Positions 1 through 6,430 are shown, counted from the stretch's first letter. The stretch is 6,917 bases of DNA from Thermoplasmata archaeon (GCA_021159125.1 JAGGSL010000057.1:1-6917); one strand, 5' to 3'. The notes: a model not told the origin generated them from the letters alone. Program-made: numbers and translations.

Positions 1-1
1 G

Positions 2-811
2 CTAAAAAGCTGCTGTCAGAAGGAATAGCATGAGAAGGAAAATCCATTCCCCATCCAAAAATATTCCATAGTGAGTTCTTGGTATTTCAACCTCTCTCGA
101 AAAGTAGAATATATAAAAATAGCCATACAGTATGCAGAAGATAAAAACAGGTATATAAAGCAGAAACATGGAGTTATAAAAAGCAAACAATACCCAAGAT
201 ATCAGTAAGGTATTCATTGCAAAAAGTAAATTCCTTGTATTTTTCACCCCAATTATGGAAGGTATTGTCCTGACACCTGCCTTGATATCACCCTTAACAT
301 CTCTCAAGTCAAAAAGTGTGGTATTTATAATCCCGTTAATAAAAATAAATATGAAAATCATTGCAACATACGCCCCATTAAAATGAAAAGCTGCCGGCAG
401 AAGTGATGCTTCCATAGCCCATGAAAGAGACACTGTAACATTTTTGCCTATAAATAAATCTTTAAAACGATAACCCTTTATCCTAACACTGTAAAATATC
501 CCAAGTACTAAAGGTATTAGCAATGCGGGCACACTTCGCAAGTTAACAAAACTGCCAATCGCTATGGCCAAAACATAGAATAGAATAGAGATGAAAACCA
601 GTTTTTTCTCCTCACTTACATAATATTGCTCTCTTTCCGGAAAATTAAGGGCATCTTCTTTCTTATCTGTAAGCAAATTAAGGTTGTACACGCTGAAGGT
701 TATAAGGAAAGCACTGATGAGACACGCATTAACACTTACTCCAAAAAGCAGAAATGAAATGTAAGCCACAGAAAATCCACTTAGAGCTACATTTATAGGT
801 GAAAATAACAA
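2..811 (-). CDS. UbiA-family prenyltransferase (integral membrane)
   Basis: This is an intramembrane prenyltransferase of the UbiA superfamily, which transfers an isoprenoid chain from its diphosphate to an acceptor in lipid or quinone synthesis. The 269-residue product is hydrophobic, with about 7 to 9 membrane segments. Both Asp motifs that hold Mg-diphosphate are visible: N45-xxx-D49-xxx-D53, and D168-xx-D171-xxx-D175 followed by a TIPS segment. Between them is a typical YS..(K/R)..KD...KN stretch (107-124). The acceptor cannot be read from sequence; the archaeal lipid enzyme digeranylgeranylglyceryl phosphate synthase is one member of the family. The gene follows the winged-helix regulator with no promoter between them, so the two are probably cotranscribed. 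The start is uncertain. The TTG used here has no Shine-Dalgarno, and the frame is open upstream with UbiA-like residues (RLRAFLSL) but no ATG, GTG or TTG; an ATT at 842-844 would give 280 residues. The stop is TAG at 2-4. Confidence 0.85.
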   Translation of the reverse strand: MLFSPINVALSGFSVAYISFLLFGVSVNACLISAFLITFSVYNLNLLTDKKEDALNFPEREQYYVSEEKKLVFISILFYVLAIAIGSFVNLRSVPALLIPLVLGIFYSVRIKGYRFKDLFIGKNVTVSLSWAMEASLLPAAFHFNGAYVAMIFIFIFINGIINTTLFDLRDVKGDIKAGVRTIPSIIGVKNTRNLLFAMNTLLISWVLFAFYNSMFLLYIPVFIFCILYGYFYIFYFSREVEIPRTHYGIFLDGEWIFLLMLFLLTAAF

Positions 812-848
812 TAGCGAAAGGAATGCCCTGAGTCGAGCAACAATTAGT

Positions 849-1670
849 TCAGATTTCTTCCAATTCCAGTTTTTTTGCCCGACTCTTATAGTACTTAAAT
901 AGCTCTCTACCCCAATTTATCGCCCCTTTCTCTCTACTCACTAAATCGTGAGACGGATCATATGTTCCATCCAGTCCAAATAGCCCCAATGAGAATATAG
1001 AATTTGTAACTGTAAAAGCTACTCCCACATCCTCATTAATTTGCCAGACGGATACGTCTCCGTTCATAAGCACCTCACTAAACCCTTTTCTGTCCCTGTG
1101 TATAAGTTCCTTAATTACGTCCTCTGTAAGCACAAGCTGAACTTTTGCTTCGTTTTTTATCAACTTTTTTATAAGGGAAACAAAGGCATCTACGAATACA
1201 GGAGAAACGCCATAGAATTCTTTTGCTTTCTTTGCAAGTTCCATATAAACAGTGAGTGTTTTGAATATATCTTTTACATTTGATGTAAGTATTTCATAAT
1301 CGCCCAGTTCACCGATTCTATCAAGGAATTCTTTCGGTATGCCCCCAACATCATGGGTCAGCCAGAAATCTTTGCTTTTTTCGAGGACGGCCATTGTTCT
1401 TATCATGTCATATAATTTTGAAGAAATAACACGCCCAACAGATGTGAGATGATACCCGTCTTCCATTTCCGCCAGCAATTTTTCCCTCTCCAAATCTCTT
1501 GCAGCATGTATGACAGTCGACGAACTAACCCCTATCTCATTGCGCAATTGCCCTGAGGTTTTTGGCCCATCTATCAGCCCTATCATCATCTTTACCCTCA
1601 CACCTGAGGAGGTTATGAGCTTCAATAGGTCGCCTATGTTCTCATACATGGAATATTCTTTCCTCCCCAT
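849..1670 (-). CDS. Winged-helix transcriptional regulator, FilR1/DUF1724 type
   Basis: This is a DNA-binding regulator of 273 residues. The N-terminal part (about 12-85) is an ArsR-like winged helix: a helix around GVRVKMMIGLI, a helix-turn-helix at about 37-61 (TSGQLRNEIGVSSSTVIHAA), then a wing and LTSVGR. The C-terminal half (about 115-265) matches the FilR1 middle domain (formerly DUF1724), ending in the characteristic LFGLDGTYDPSHDLVS and WGRELFKYYKSRA segments. Archaeal family members are thought to be ligand-responsive regulators; FilR1 was linked to methanogenesis and filament morphology in Methanosaeta/Methanothrix. The ligand here is unknown. The ATG at 1668-1670 lies 26 bp from a TATA box, supporting a leaderless start. 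A second ATG at codon 8 is an alternative, preceded by GGGAGG at a long spacing. UbiA follows directly. The divergent SUOX-like gene and the palindrome at 1737-1755 suggest local control. Confidence 0.88.
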   Translation of the reverse strand: MGRKEYSMYENIGDLLKLITSSGVRVKMMIGLIDGPKTSGQLRNEIGVSSSTVIHAARDLEREKLLAEMEDGYHLTSVGRVISSKLYDMIRTMAVLEKSKDFWLTHDVGGIPKEFLDRIGELGDYEILTSNVKDIFKTLTVYMELAKKAKEFYGVSPVFVDAFVSLIKKLIKNEAKVQLVLTEDVIKELIHRDRKGFSEVLMNGDVSVWQINEDVGVAFTVTNSIFSLGLFGLDGTYDPSHDLVSREKGAINWGRELFKYYKSRAKKLELEEI

Positions 1671-1692
1671 GTGTTCAATATTGTGTCCTGGT

Positions 1693-1700
1693 ATTTATAA
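1693..1700 (-). promoter_or_regulatory. TATA box of the winged-helix regulator gene
   Basis: The minus strand reads TTATAAAT here, centred 26.5 bp upstream of the ATG at 1670. Archaeal transcription usually starts about 25 bp downstream of the box centre, so the transcript would begin at the ATG and lack a leader. A second A/T run (minus-strand AATATATATA, 1711-1720) lies further upstream and could drive a longer transcript. Confidence 0.6.
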
Positions 1701-1736
1701 TATTCGAAGTTATATATATTGTAAACGGTTGACAAA

Positions 1737-1755
1737 ATTGTTCTGATAGAACAAT
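1737..1755. promoter_or_regulatory. Perfect 8-3-8 inverted repeat, candidate operator
   Basis: ATTGTTCT-GAT-AGAACAAT is a perfect dyad of two 8-base arms around a 3-base centre. It sits between the divergent regulator and SUOX-like genes. It ends about 5 bp before the BRE/TATA element of the plus-strand gene and lies about 40 bp upstream of the minus-strand TATA box. That place suits an activator that recruits TFB or TBP to the plus promoter, or a repressor. The obvious candidate protein is the homodimeric winged-helix regulator encoded next door; that link is inference. Confidence 0.55.
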
Positions 1756-1760
1756 GAGTT

Positions 1761-1774
1761 GAAATATTTATATA
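1761..1774 (+). promoter_or_regulatory. BRE/TATA promoter of the SUOX-like gene
   Basis: A purine-rich GAAA (BRE-like, 1761-1764) precedes TTTATATA (1767-1774). The box centre is 25.5 bp from the ATG at 1796, so the transcript should start at or within a base or two of the start codon (leaderless). No Shine-Dalgarno lies before the ATG, which agrees with this. Confidence 0.75.
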
Positions 1775-1795
1775 TACAAACGAAATCCTCAACAT

Positions 1796-2365
1796 ATGGC
1801 CGAAAACAAGACTGACAAGATTATAGTAGGAATTTTTGCGGCAGTGATAATAATCGCAGTAGGGGTTTTTGCATACTATAATATGTATAATCCTTCTAGC
1901 CCTTCGGAAAAGGAAAACGTCCTTCTTACACTTTCTTATGAAAATGAATATCACAACTACACCCTCTCTGACCTAAAAAAAATCGATAGTTTTTCGGGAA
2001 ACGGCGGCTATAAAACCTCTCACGGATATGTTAAAGGTCCTGAAAGTTATACAGGAGTGAGAATGACAAAGCTTCTGAATGAAATCGGTAACCTGCCAGA
2101 TTCTTATATAGTCCAGGTTATTGCAAAAGACAATTATTCAGTGAACTACACAATTGATGAAATTAATGGCAATGTCACTGTTTACGATAGCAATGGAAAT
2201 GAAACAGGCAGAGGCGGCGTTACAATGATTCTGGCTTATGCCGAAAACGGCAAGTATGATTTTGACGACGGCCCATTAAGAATTGCCTATGTTGATAACG
2301 GTTCTATAACATCCTCAAAATTATGGGCAAAGTGGGTGGTTGAGATAAAAGTTATAGAGATATAA
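1796..2365 (+). CDS. Membrane-anchored SUOX/molybdopterin-oxidoreductase-fold-like protein
   Basis: The 189-residue product has a short charged N-terminus, one membrane segment (about 9-28) and a Ser/Pro/Glu linker, then a globular domain outside the cell. The domain follows the order seen in sulfite-oxidase-fold (oxidoreductase molybdopterin-binding) proteins: YTLSDLKKI (55-63), the YTGV..TKLLNEIG motif (85-98), a KDNYSVNYTIDEI strand-helix (111-123), ILAYAENG (145-152), GPLRIAY (159-165) and a terminal W(A/V)KWVVEIKV (177-186). No cysteine occurs anywhere in the protein, so the Mo-ligating Cys of the true enzymes is absent. A binding or structural role is likelier than Mo catalysis. Six N-glycosylation sequons (N54, N113, N117, N126, N135, N168) fit an exported archaeal protein. 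Fold assignment is by motif pattern and moderately confident. The gene is divergent from the regulator and overlaps the NUDIX gene tail to tail by 14 bp. Confidence 0.75.
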   Translation: MAENKTDKIIVGIFAAVIIIAVGVFAYYNMYNPSSPSEKENVLLTLSYENEYHNYTLSDLKKIDSFSGNGGYKTSHGYVKGPESYTGVRMTKLLNEIGNLPDSYIVQVIAKDNYSVNYTIDEINGNVTVYDSNGNETGRGGVTMILAYAENGKYDFDDGPLRIAYVDNGSITSSKLWAKWVVEIKVIEI

Positions 2366-2753
2366 GGGATTCCACCACTTCCTTCAATTTTGGAACTGTA
2401 TCATAAAGGATAATTTCCGCAGGGTTTATCCATTTGTATTCCGTGTGCTCCCAGTCGATTTTTACACTATCCGTATCGGAGGTAAATAAAAATGGGTGAA
2501 CAGTCCATGATTTTTTTTCTGCTTCGTCAAAAAAATTTACGGGGCTGCCCTCTTTCTCAAGTTTAATGTTTTCCCTCGACAACCCTGTTTCCTCCTCGAC
2601 CTCCTTCATCGCCCTCTCCAATATTTCATCACCTTCCTCCACATATCCGGAAACGCATGCCCATTTCCCTTTATGGGTAGCTACCTCATCGCTCCTTTTA
2701 AGGATAAGGATTTTGCCGTCATGCGATATCACGCATGTTACAACATCCGTCAT
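2352..2753 (-). CDS. NUDIX hydrolase
   Basis: This is a 133-residue NUDIX-fold protein, the usual length for a single-domain member. Such enzymes cleave a nucleoside diphosphate linked to another group, using Mg2+. The NUDIX box spans residues 36-58: G36, then D42 where Glu is commonest, K50-E51-V52 in place of R-E-U, the metal-binding E54-E55, and G57-L58. The conservative changes (Glu to Asp, Arg to Lys) leave the E51/E54/E55 metal core intact. Upstream is the typical ILILKRS strand and a HKGKWACVSG approach. The substrate cannot be told from sequence. The ATG at 2751-2753 is supported by GGTGA ending 4 nt upstream, complementary to the 16S 3' end. The gene starts 13 nt after the stop of the PIN-ATPase gene with no TATA box between, so it is probably the second gene of that operon. 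Confidence 0.9.
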   Translation of the reverse strand: MTDVVTCVISHDGKILILKRSDEVATHKGKWACVSGYVEEGDEILERAMKEVEEETGLSRENIKLEKEGSPVNFFDEAEKKSWTVHPFLFTSDTDSVKIDWEHTEYKWINPAEIILYDTVPKLKEVVESLISL

Positions 2754-2756
2754 TTA

Positions 2757-2762
2757 ATCACC
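2757..2762 (-). promoter_or_regulatory. Shine-Dalgarno of the NUDIX gene
   Basis: The minus strand reads GTGGTGATTAAATG. GGTGAT pairs with the archaeal 16S 3' end (anti-SD of GGAGGTGATC) and is followed by TAA and the ATG. It marks an internal operon gene, in contrast to the first genes of transcripts here, which are leaderless. Confidence 0.6.
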
Positions 2763-2766
2763 ACAA

Positions 2767-4563
2767 TCACCTTATTTTAACAACAACATCGCTATTTGAA
2801 GCTATGGCGTTCACTATCTCTTTTCCGTGCTTGCTTTTTCTGCTTATTTTCAGGGTTCCCTGCGGAGAAAGGCTGCCTGAAAGAATGATTCTGCCGTCCG
2901 CAATGATGTCTGCCTCCCTGCCGCCGTATTGCCTGCCTGCCTGGATTACGATATAATTTTTCCTCTTGAAAATAGATGGAGTTATTTCTGATTCTGACGG
3001 CGATGACATCGGCTGCACGTTCAATTTCATACCTGCCTCCTCCTCTATTCTTGAAATTGTTTTGCCTGCTTTTCCGATAATATGGGAAATGTTTCTTTCC
3101 TCCACATACACGACAGCGGAATTGTTTGATTTCATCTTAACCTCGACTCTGCCGTCGATGTATCTTTCTATTATGGAGCGGAGTTGGCGTTCGGCAAGCT
3201 TTTCGATCGAATTTTTTGCTTTTTCTCCTTCAATCGCCATTACCACAACCTGCTCTCCGTAGGTGTATATCTCATAAAGCTCCTTCTTGGTATGGAAATC
3301 CCTCACAATTATGACAGGACGGGCAAGGTCTGCATCCTCCATGCCTGATGGCAGTGTGACGGTAAATTCTAACTCAAGTATTTGCTCGATTTTTCCGCTT
3401 TTTATGTGTATGATTGTGTCTGAAACCTGGGGAATCATTCCTAACTCTACTCTTCCTATCAAACGCTGTACCGCATCTATGGCGCGGTTTGCATGAGTGA
3501 CGCCTATGAGCCCTATCCCTGCAAGACGCATGTCCGCAAATATTCTGAAATCTTCACTTTTTCTCACCTCGTCATAAACAACAAAGTCAGGCCTAACCAG
3601 CAGGATTATGTCCGATGTTAATTCCATGCTTTTTTCCAGAGGAGCATACTGCGTTATCTCGTCCCCGACCTGCAGGTCTCTGGGATTTTCCATTGTTTTG
3701 ACTATGGCTCCTTTTTCCTTCAAATATTCTGCCACTGCCTGAGCGAATGTCGATTTTCCAGAGCCGGGCGGGCCTGAAACAATCACACCTCTCCGGTAAT
3801 CTGATAGCCTTTCCTTTGTTTCTTCATCAAGCTCGTAGTCGTCAAGAGATAATTTTACCACTGGCTGTGTCGCAGTTATCTCAAATCTATCAGAAAACGG
3901 AGGACGTGCCATAACAATTCTCATTGCCCCGAGCTGCACGACTGTAACACCCTTCCTTTCAATCTCAATAAAGCTGTTTTTCTCTCTCTTTGCTGCCTCT
4001 ATTATCTCCCTGCTCATTGCCTCCATTTCCTTTTCTTTCAATCTCCTCCTGCCAACCTTAACAATTTCGAATTCCCCGGGCTTCCCCCTCTTGGCGTAGG
4101 GAACGCATCCCTCCCTGAGATGAACGCTCATTGTGCCTTCGCCAAAAAACTTTCTGATTTCCAATTCCTTTGCTTCCTGTTCAGGCCTGATATAATAAAC
4201 TTTTATGCCCTTCGCCCCAGCCACATGCGCCTGCAGGCGGTCGGAGGTAAAAAGTACAGCGCGGCTTTCTTCAGATACTTTTCTTATGATCGCATCTATT
4301 TCGCCCGCATGGGCTATTGCTTCTGGAGAGGGACGTTCGCCCACAAAACGCAAATTTATTTTTCCCTCTTTGTGAAAATTTTGCAACTGGACTATCTCGT
4401 CAAGGCCGCTCAAGCCGCTTTCAAAGCCCTCATTCGCCTGGTGCTCAAGTTCTGCCACAACTGCTTCGGGAATCAGTATGTCCGCATTTTCGAGCTCGCC
4501 CGCGCTGATTAACCCGGTTATTCTGCCATCGACTATAACCGAAGTATCGGGAATCACTTTCAT
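2767..4563 (-). CDS. PIN domain - PilT-family ATPase - KH domain protein (COG1855 type, PINA-like)
   Basis: The 598-residue protein has three parts. (1) A PIN nuclease-like domain, about 3-130, opening PDTSVIVDGR, with the four acidic metal ligands in place: D6, E38, D90 and D108. (2) A VirB11/PilT-type ATPase, about 135-400: Walker A GPPGSGKST (264-272), VVYDEVR Walker B (D331-E332) and a THAN histidine box (T356-H357). (3) A KH-like RNA/DNA-binding module, about 465-520, with IIGKAGKTI (GxxG at 497-500), and a C-terminal extension rich in Gly/Arg and Lys. The family is near-universal in Archaea. The Sulfolobus islandicus member PINA forms hexamers, binds Holliday-junction resolvase Hjc and promotes branch migration, so a role in DNA repair is the best guess. 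The ATG at 4561-4563 is preferred over the in-frame TTG at 4584: it sits 26.5 bp from a TATA box and matches the family N-terminus. The NUDIX gene follows 13 nt after the stop. Confidence 0.93.
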   Translation of the reverse strand: MKVIPDTSVIVDGRITGLISAGELENADILIPEAVVAELEHQANEGFESGLSGLDEIVQLQNFHKEGKINLRFVGERPSPEAIAHAGEIDAIIRKVSEESRAVLFTSDRLQAHVAGAKGIKVYYIRPEQEAKELEIRKFFGEGTMSVHLREGCVPYAKRGKPGEFEIVKVGRRRLKEKEMEAMSREIIEAAKREKNSFIEIERKGVTVVQLGAMRIVMARPPFSDRFEITATQPVVKLSLDDYELDEETKERLSDYRRGVIVSGPPGSGKSTFAQAVAEYLKEKGAIVKTMENPRDLQVGDEITQYAPLEKSMELTSDIILLVRPDFVVYDEVRKSEDFRIFADMRLAGIGLIGVTHANRAIDAVQRLIGRVELGMIPQVSDTIIHIKSGKIEQILELEFTVTLPSGMEDADLARPVIIVRDFHTKKELYEIYTYGEQVVVMAIEGEKAKNSIEKLAERQLRSIIERYIDGRVEVKMKSNNSAVVYVEERNISHIIGKAGKTISRIEEEAGMKLNVQPMSSPSESEITPSIFKRKNYIVIQAGRQYGGREADIIADGRIILSGSLSPQGTLKISRKSKHGKEIVNAIASNSDVVVKIR

Positions 4564-4585
4564 TAATGAGTTTAACGCTTGCAAA

Positions 4586-4593
4586 ATATAAAA
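4586..4593 (-). promoter_or_regulatory. TATA box of the PIN-ATPase gene
   Basis: The minus strand reads TTTTATAT, centred 26.5 bp upstream of the ATG at 4563. This places transcription start at the ATG and argues against the upstream TTG at 4584, which would lie before the transcript begins. Confidence 0.7.
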
Positions 4594-4608
4594 CTATTTC
4601 TGGGCATT

Positions 4609-4623
4609 GAAAGGCTTTTATAA
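4609..4623 (+). promoter_or_regulatory. BRE/TATA promoter of the secreted metalloprotease-like gene
   Basis: GAAAGGC (BRE-like, 4609-4615) is followed by TTTTATAA (4616-4623), whose centre is 26.5 bp before the ATG at 4646. The box lies downstream of the in-frame TTG at 4607, ruling that codon out as the start for this promoter. Its centre is 30 bp from that of the divergent PIN-ATPase TATA box, so the two promoters probably compete for or share factors. Confidence 0.7.
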
Positions 4624-4645
4624 GAGTTTTAACTACATTATCAGT

Positions 4646-6193
4646 ATGAAGAAAATAACTCTGCTGGCTGTCGCAACAGCCATATTTATCGCAATTCCTT
4701 TGAACGGTTTTTCTTTCTGGGAAGAGGGAGCAGGAAATAATACAGGCATATCAAAAACTTCTGGGGATTACGACCCGCTGGATGATATTGTTGTCACAGT
4801 TGAAATAAAGGAAATCCGTTCACTGGAAATAAAATATCTGGGAAGAACAATTGATGAAATAGATAAATTCAGCGACCCTGATTTTTATGTGAAAGTGTTT
4901 ATCAACGGCGAGGAATTCAAAAGCCCCGTATGGAAAAACCAGAAATATGTTTATAACCCGAATTGGAGCGCTTCCCTCAATGTTCCGGATGATGAGGAAT
5001 TTGTAAACGTAACCATACAGCTCTGGGATGCCGACCCGCTTGGTGACAAGTTGTGCGACATAGACAACAACTATGACAATTATCCCAAAAGCTATGATCT
5101 CGACCTGGTATACAGCATAAAAACGGGGCACTGGTATGGAGATGATTTTAATTCCCCGAAGGAGTACTGGGGGTATCCTGACCTAAGCGGCTACGGGAGG
5201 GCAAATGGATGTGATGACAACAGCATTTACCAGAATAACAGGGATTGCGAGATATGGTTTGATATTTATCAGAATGATTATGATGGGGACGGCATACCTT
5301 ACTGGACAGAGGAAAATGTATACCACACAGATCCCACAAAGGATAACAGAGGGGAGGATGCAGACGGGGACGGCGTTCCCATAGAATGGGAGTGGAAGTG
5401 GGGACATTATTTTCAGCAAAACTGGTGGAACGGGGCAGTTGAAGATGTATGGCTGTACAGCCCTCTTGTGTGGGAAAACCACAGCAGCATTGATGAAGAC
5501 GAGGATGGGCTGAGCAATATGGAAGAATATCTTACATCCCAGTGGGGCTCCGACCCATTCAGAAGGGATTTGTTCATAGAGATGGATCAGATGGAGGCAG
5601 GGCCGAACGGCGAGCCTGCCAGTTTGCTGCCCAACGGCTCCAAGGAGGTGCTGCGCACTGCTTATGATAAGCACAATATTGTTTACCATCTTGACGACGG
5701 ATGTATGGGCGGTGGGGAGGTGATTCCGTTTGTAATTGAAGTGAGCGGGAGAAAATTGAGAGAAGACTACTACAACAAATACTTTTTGCATGACGGCGAA
5801 AATGAGTGGAGAAAAGGGGTGTTTCACTATGCCCTTGTTGTCTATGACGGGGGCTTTAACGGGTATACAATAAAGAGAGATGAATTCCAGATTTCAACAA
5901 AGTACATAGAGGAAAAATGCAAACAGCTGTTTTTTGTTGACAGGGCCATAGTATACGGCAGTGTTTTCATGCATGAGACAGGGCATACCCTTAACATATT
6001 CAATCCCGGAGTGGATAACCCGGACACCATATCTCCATGGAAATCTGATTACTGGAAATACCGCCCTTACAAAAGCTGTATGAATTATGGCTACACGTAC
6101 ATACTTGTTGATTACTCAGACGGTTCACATGGCATGAACGATTTTGCCGACTGGCACGACCTGGACCTGACATATTTCAACTACGAGAGCTAA
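4646..6193 (+). CDS. Secreted C2-like / calcium-repeat zinc metalloprotease-like protein
   Basis: The 515-residue product starts with a signal peptide (about 1-23: MKK, a hydrophobic core, then NGFS) and has no later membrane anchor. Residues about 47-165 form a C2-like beta-sandwich with calcium-type acidic loops (D70, SDPDFY at 76-81, WDADPLGD at 127-134, CDID at 137-140). Three thrombospondin-3/EF-like segments follow: DYDGDG (211-216), DADGDG (238-243) and DEDEDG (283-288). Then comes RRDLFIEMDQME, typical of the lead-in to secreted archaeal and bacterial zinc proteases. The active-site motif is H443-E444-T-G-H447, resembling the HETGH of snapalysin-type metzincins. A CMNYGY (478-483) looks like the Met-turn. 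The usual third ligand position (HExxHxxGxxH/D) is Asn453, and the Gly is Asn450, so the third zinc ligand is unclear. Degradation of extracellular protein is likely but unproven. The ATG is chosen because it is leaderless and begins the signal peptide. Confidence 0.85.
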   Translation: MKKITLLAVATAIFIAIPLNGFSFWEEGAGNNTGISKTSGDYDPLDDIVVTVEIKEIRSLEIKYLGRTIDEIDKFSDPDFYVKVFINGEEFKSPVWKNQKYVYNPNWSASLNVPDDEEFVNVTIQLWDADPLGDKLCDIDNNYDNYPKSYDLDLVYSIKTGHWYGDDFNSPKEYWGYPDLSGYGRANGCDDNSIYQNNRDCEIWFDIYQNDYDGDGIPYWTEENVYHTDPTKDNRGEDADGDGVPIEWEWKWGHYFQQNWWNGAVEDVWLYSPLVWENHSSIDEDEDGLSNMEEYLTSQWGSDPFRRDLFIEMDQMEAGPNGEPASLLPNGSKEVLRTAYDKHNIVYHLDDGCMGGGEVIPFVIEVSGRKLREDYYNKYFLHDGENEWRKGVFHYALVVYDGGFNGYTIKRDEFQISTKYIEEKCKQLFFVDRAIVYGSVFMHETGHTLNIFNPGVDNPDTISPWKSDYWKYRPYKSCMNYGYTYILVDYSDGSHGMNDFADWHDLDLTYFNYES

Positions 6194-6286
6194 AAAATTT
6201 CAAAGCCCCATACAGCTTTTGTTATGCCGCCATCTTTAGGAATGGGCACGGCAATTATTTTCATACAGCATAACCGGCAAAAATTA
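6194..6286. other. Spacer after the protease-like gene with short repeats
   Basis: No gene is visible. CATACAGC occurs twice in direct orientation (6209-6216, 6262-6269), and GTTATGC (6221-6227) is the inverse of GCATAAC (6268-6274). TGCCG (6225-6229) and CGGCA (6249-6253) also pair, so the 3' region of the protease-like mRNA could fold. No strong plus-strand T-run terminator is seen; only TTTTG and TTATTTTC occur. The repeats are short and may be chance. Confidence 0.3.
6279..6283 (-). terminator. T-run terminator of the tRNA gene
   Basis: On the minus strand, four bases after the tRNA body (3 nt past the discriminator) comes TTTTT followed by GCC. A T-run directly behind a gene is the usual archaeal termination signal, and no hairpin is needed. 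Confidence 0.6.
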
Positions 6287-6360
6287 TGGGCCCGGCCGGA
6301 TTCGAACCGGCGACCATCTGGTTATGAGCCAGACGCTCCACCTGGCTAAGCTACGGGCCC
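6287..6360 (-). tRNA. tRNA with CAT anticodon (tRNA-Ile2 favoured, elongator tRNA-Met possible)
   Basis: The 74-nt gene (with discriminator A at 6287) folds into a complete cloverleaf: acceptor GGGCCCG/CGGGCCC, D stem GCTT/GAGC, anticodon stem TCTGG/CCAGA around loop CTCATAA, variable TGGTC, and T arm GCCGG-TTCGAAT-CCGGC. There is no intron and no encoded CCA. The anticodon is CAT. An initiator is unlikely, because archaeal initiators have an A1-U72 end pair and GGG/CCC in the anticodon stem. The GGGCCCG acceptor and A73 resemble archaeal isoleucine tRNAs, favouring the AUA reader, whose C34 is changed to agmatidine by TiaS. Elongator Met remains possible. The gene has its own TATA box and a T-run terminator. 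Confidence 0.95.
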
Positions 6361-6383
6361 TCAAAACCCATATCTAAATCTGA

Positions 6384-6391
6384 TATATAAA
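6384..6391 (-). promoter_or_regulatory. TATA box of the tRNA gene
   Basis: The minus strand reads TTTATATA within a longer T/A run, centred 27.5 bp before the mature tRNA 5' end at 6360. The primary transcript should therefore have a leader of only a few bases, which RNase P would trim. Confidence 0.65.
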
Positions 6392-6430
6392 AAATGTGCA
6401 TTTACAGCAGGCAAATTAGAGGAGGGCACA

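Noticed and set aside
1711..1720. TATATATATT run as a main promoter
   Set aside because: It could act as a secondary TATA element on either strand, but the boxes at 1693-1700 and 1767-1774 have the proper spacing to the two starts, so this one is not needed.
1634..1954. 106-codon minus-strand frame spanning the divergent promoter region
   Set aside because: It runs through the palindrome, both TATA boxes and the 5' end of the SUOX-like gene, with low-complexity Tyr/Ile/Cys content and no start signal.
4120..4512. 130-codon plus-strand open frame opposite the PIN-ATPase gene
   Set aside because: It is antisense to conserved PIN-domain coding sequence, has no promoter or recognisable domain, and is explained by codon bias of the real gene.
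5183..5827. 214-codon minus-strand open frame opposite the metalloprotease-like gene
   Set aside because: The opposite strand carries a signal peptide, calcium repeats and HExxH in one continuous frame; the antisense frame shows no domain and is a shadow.
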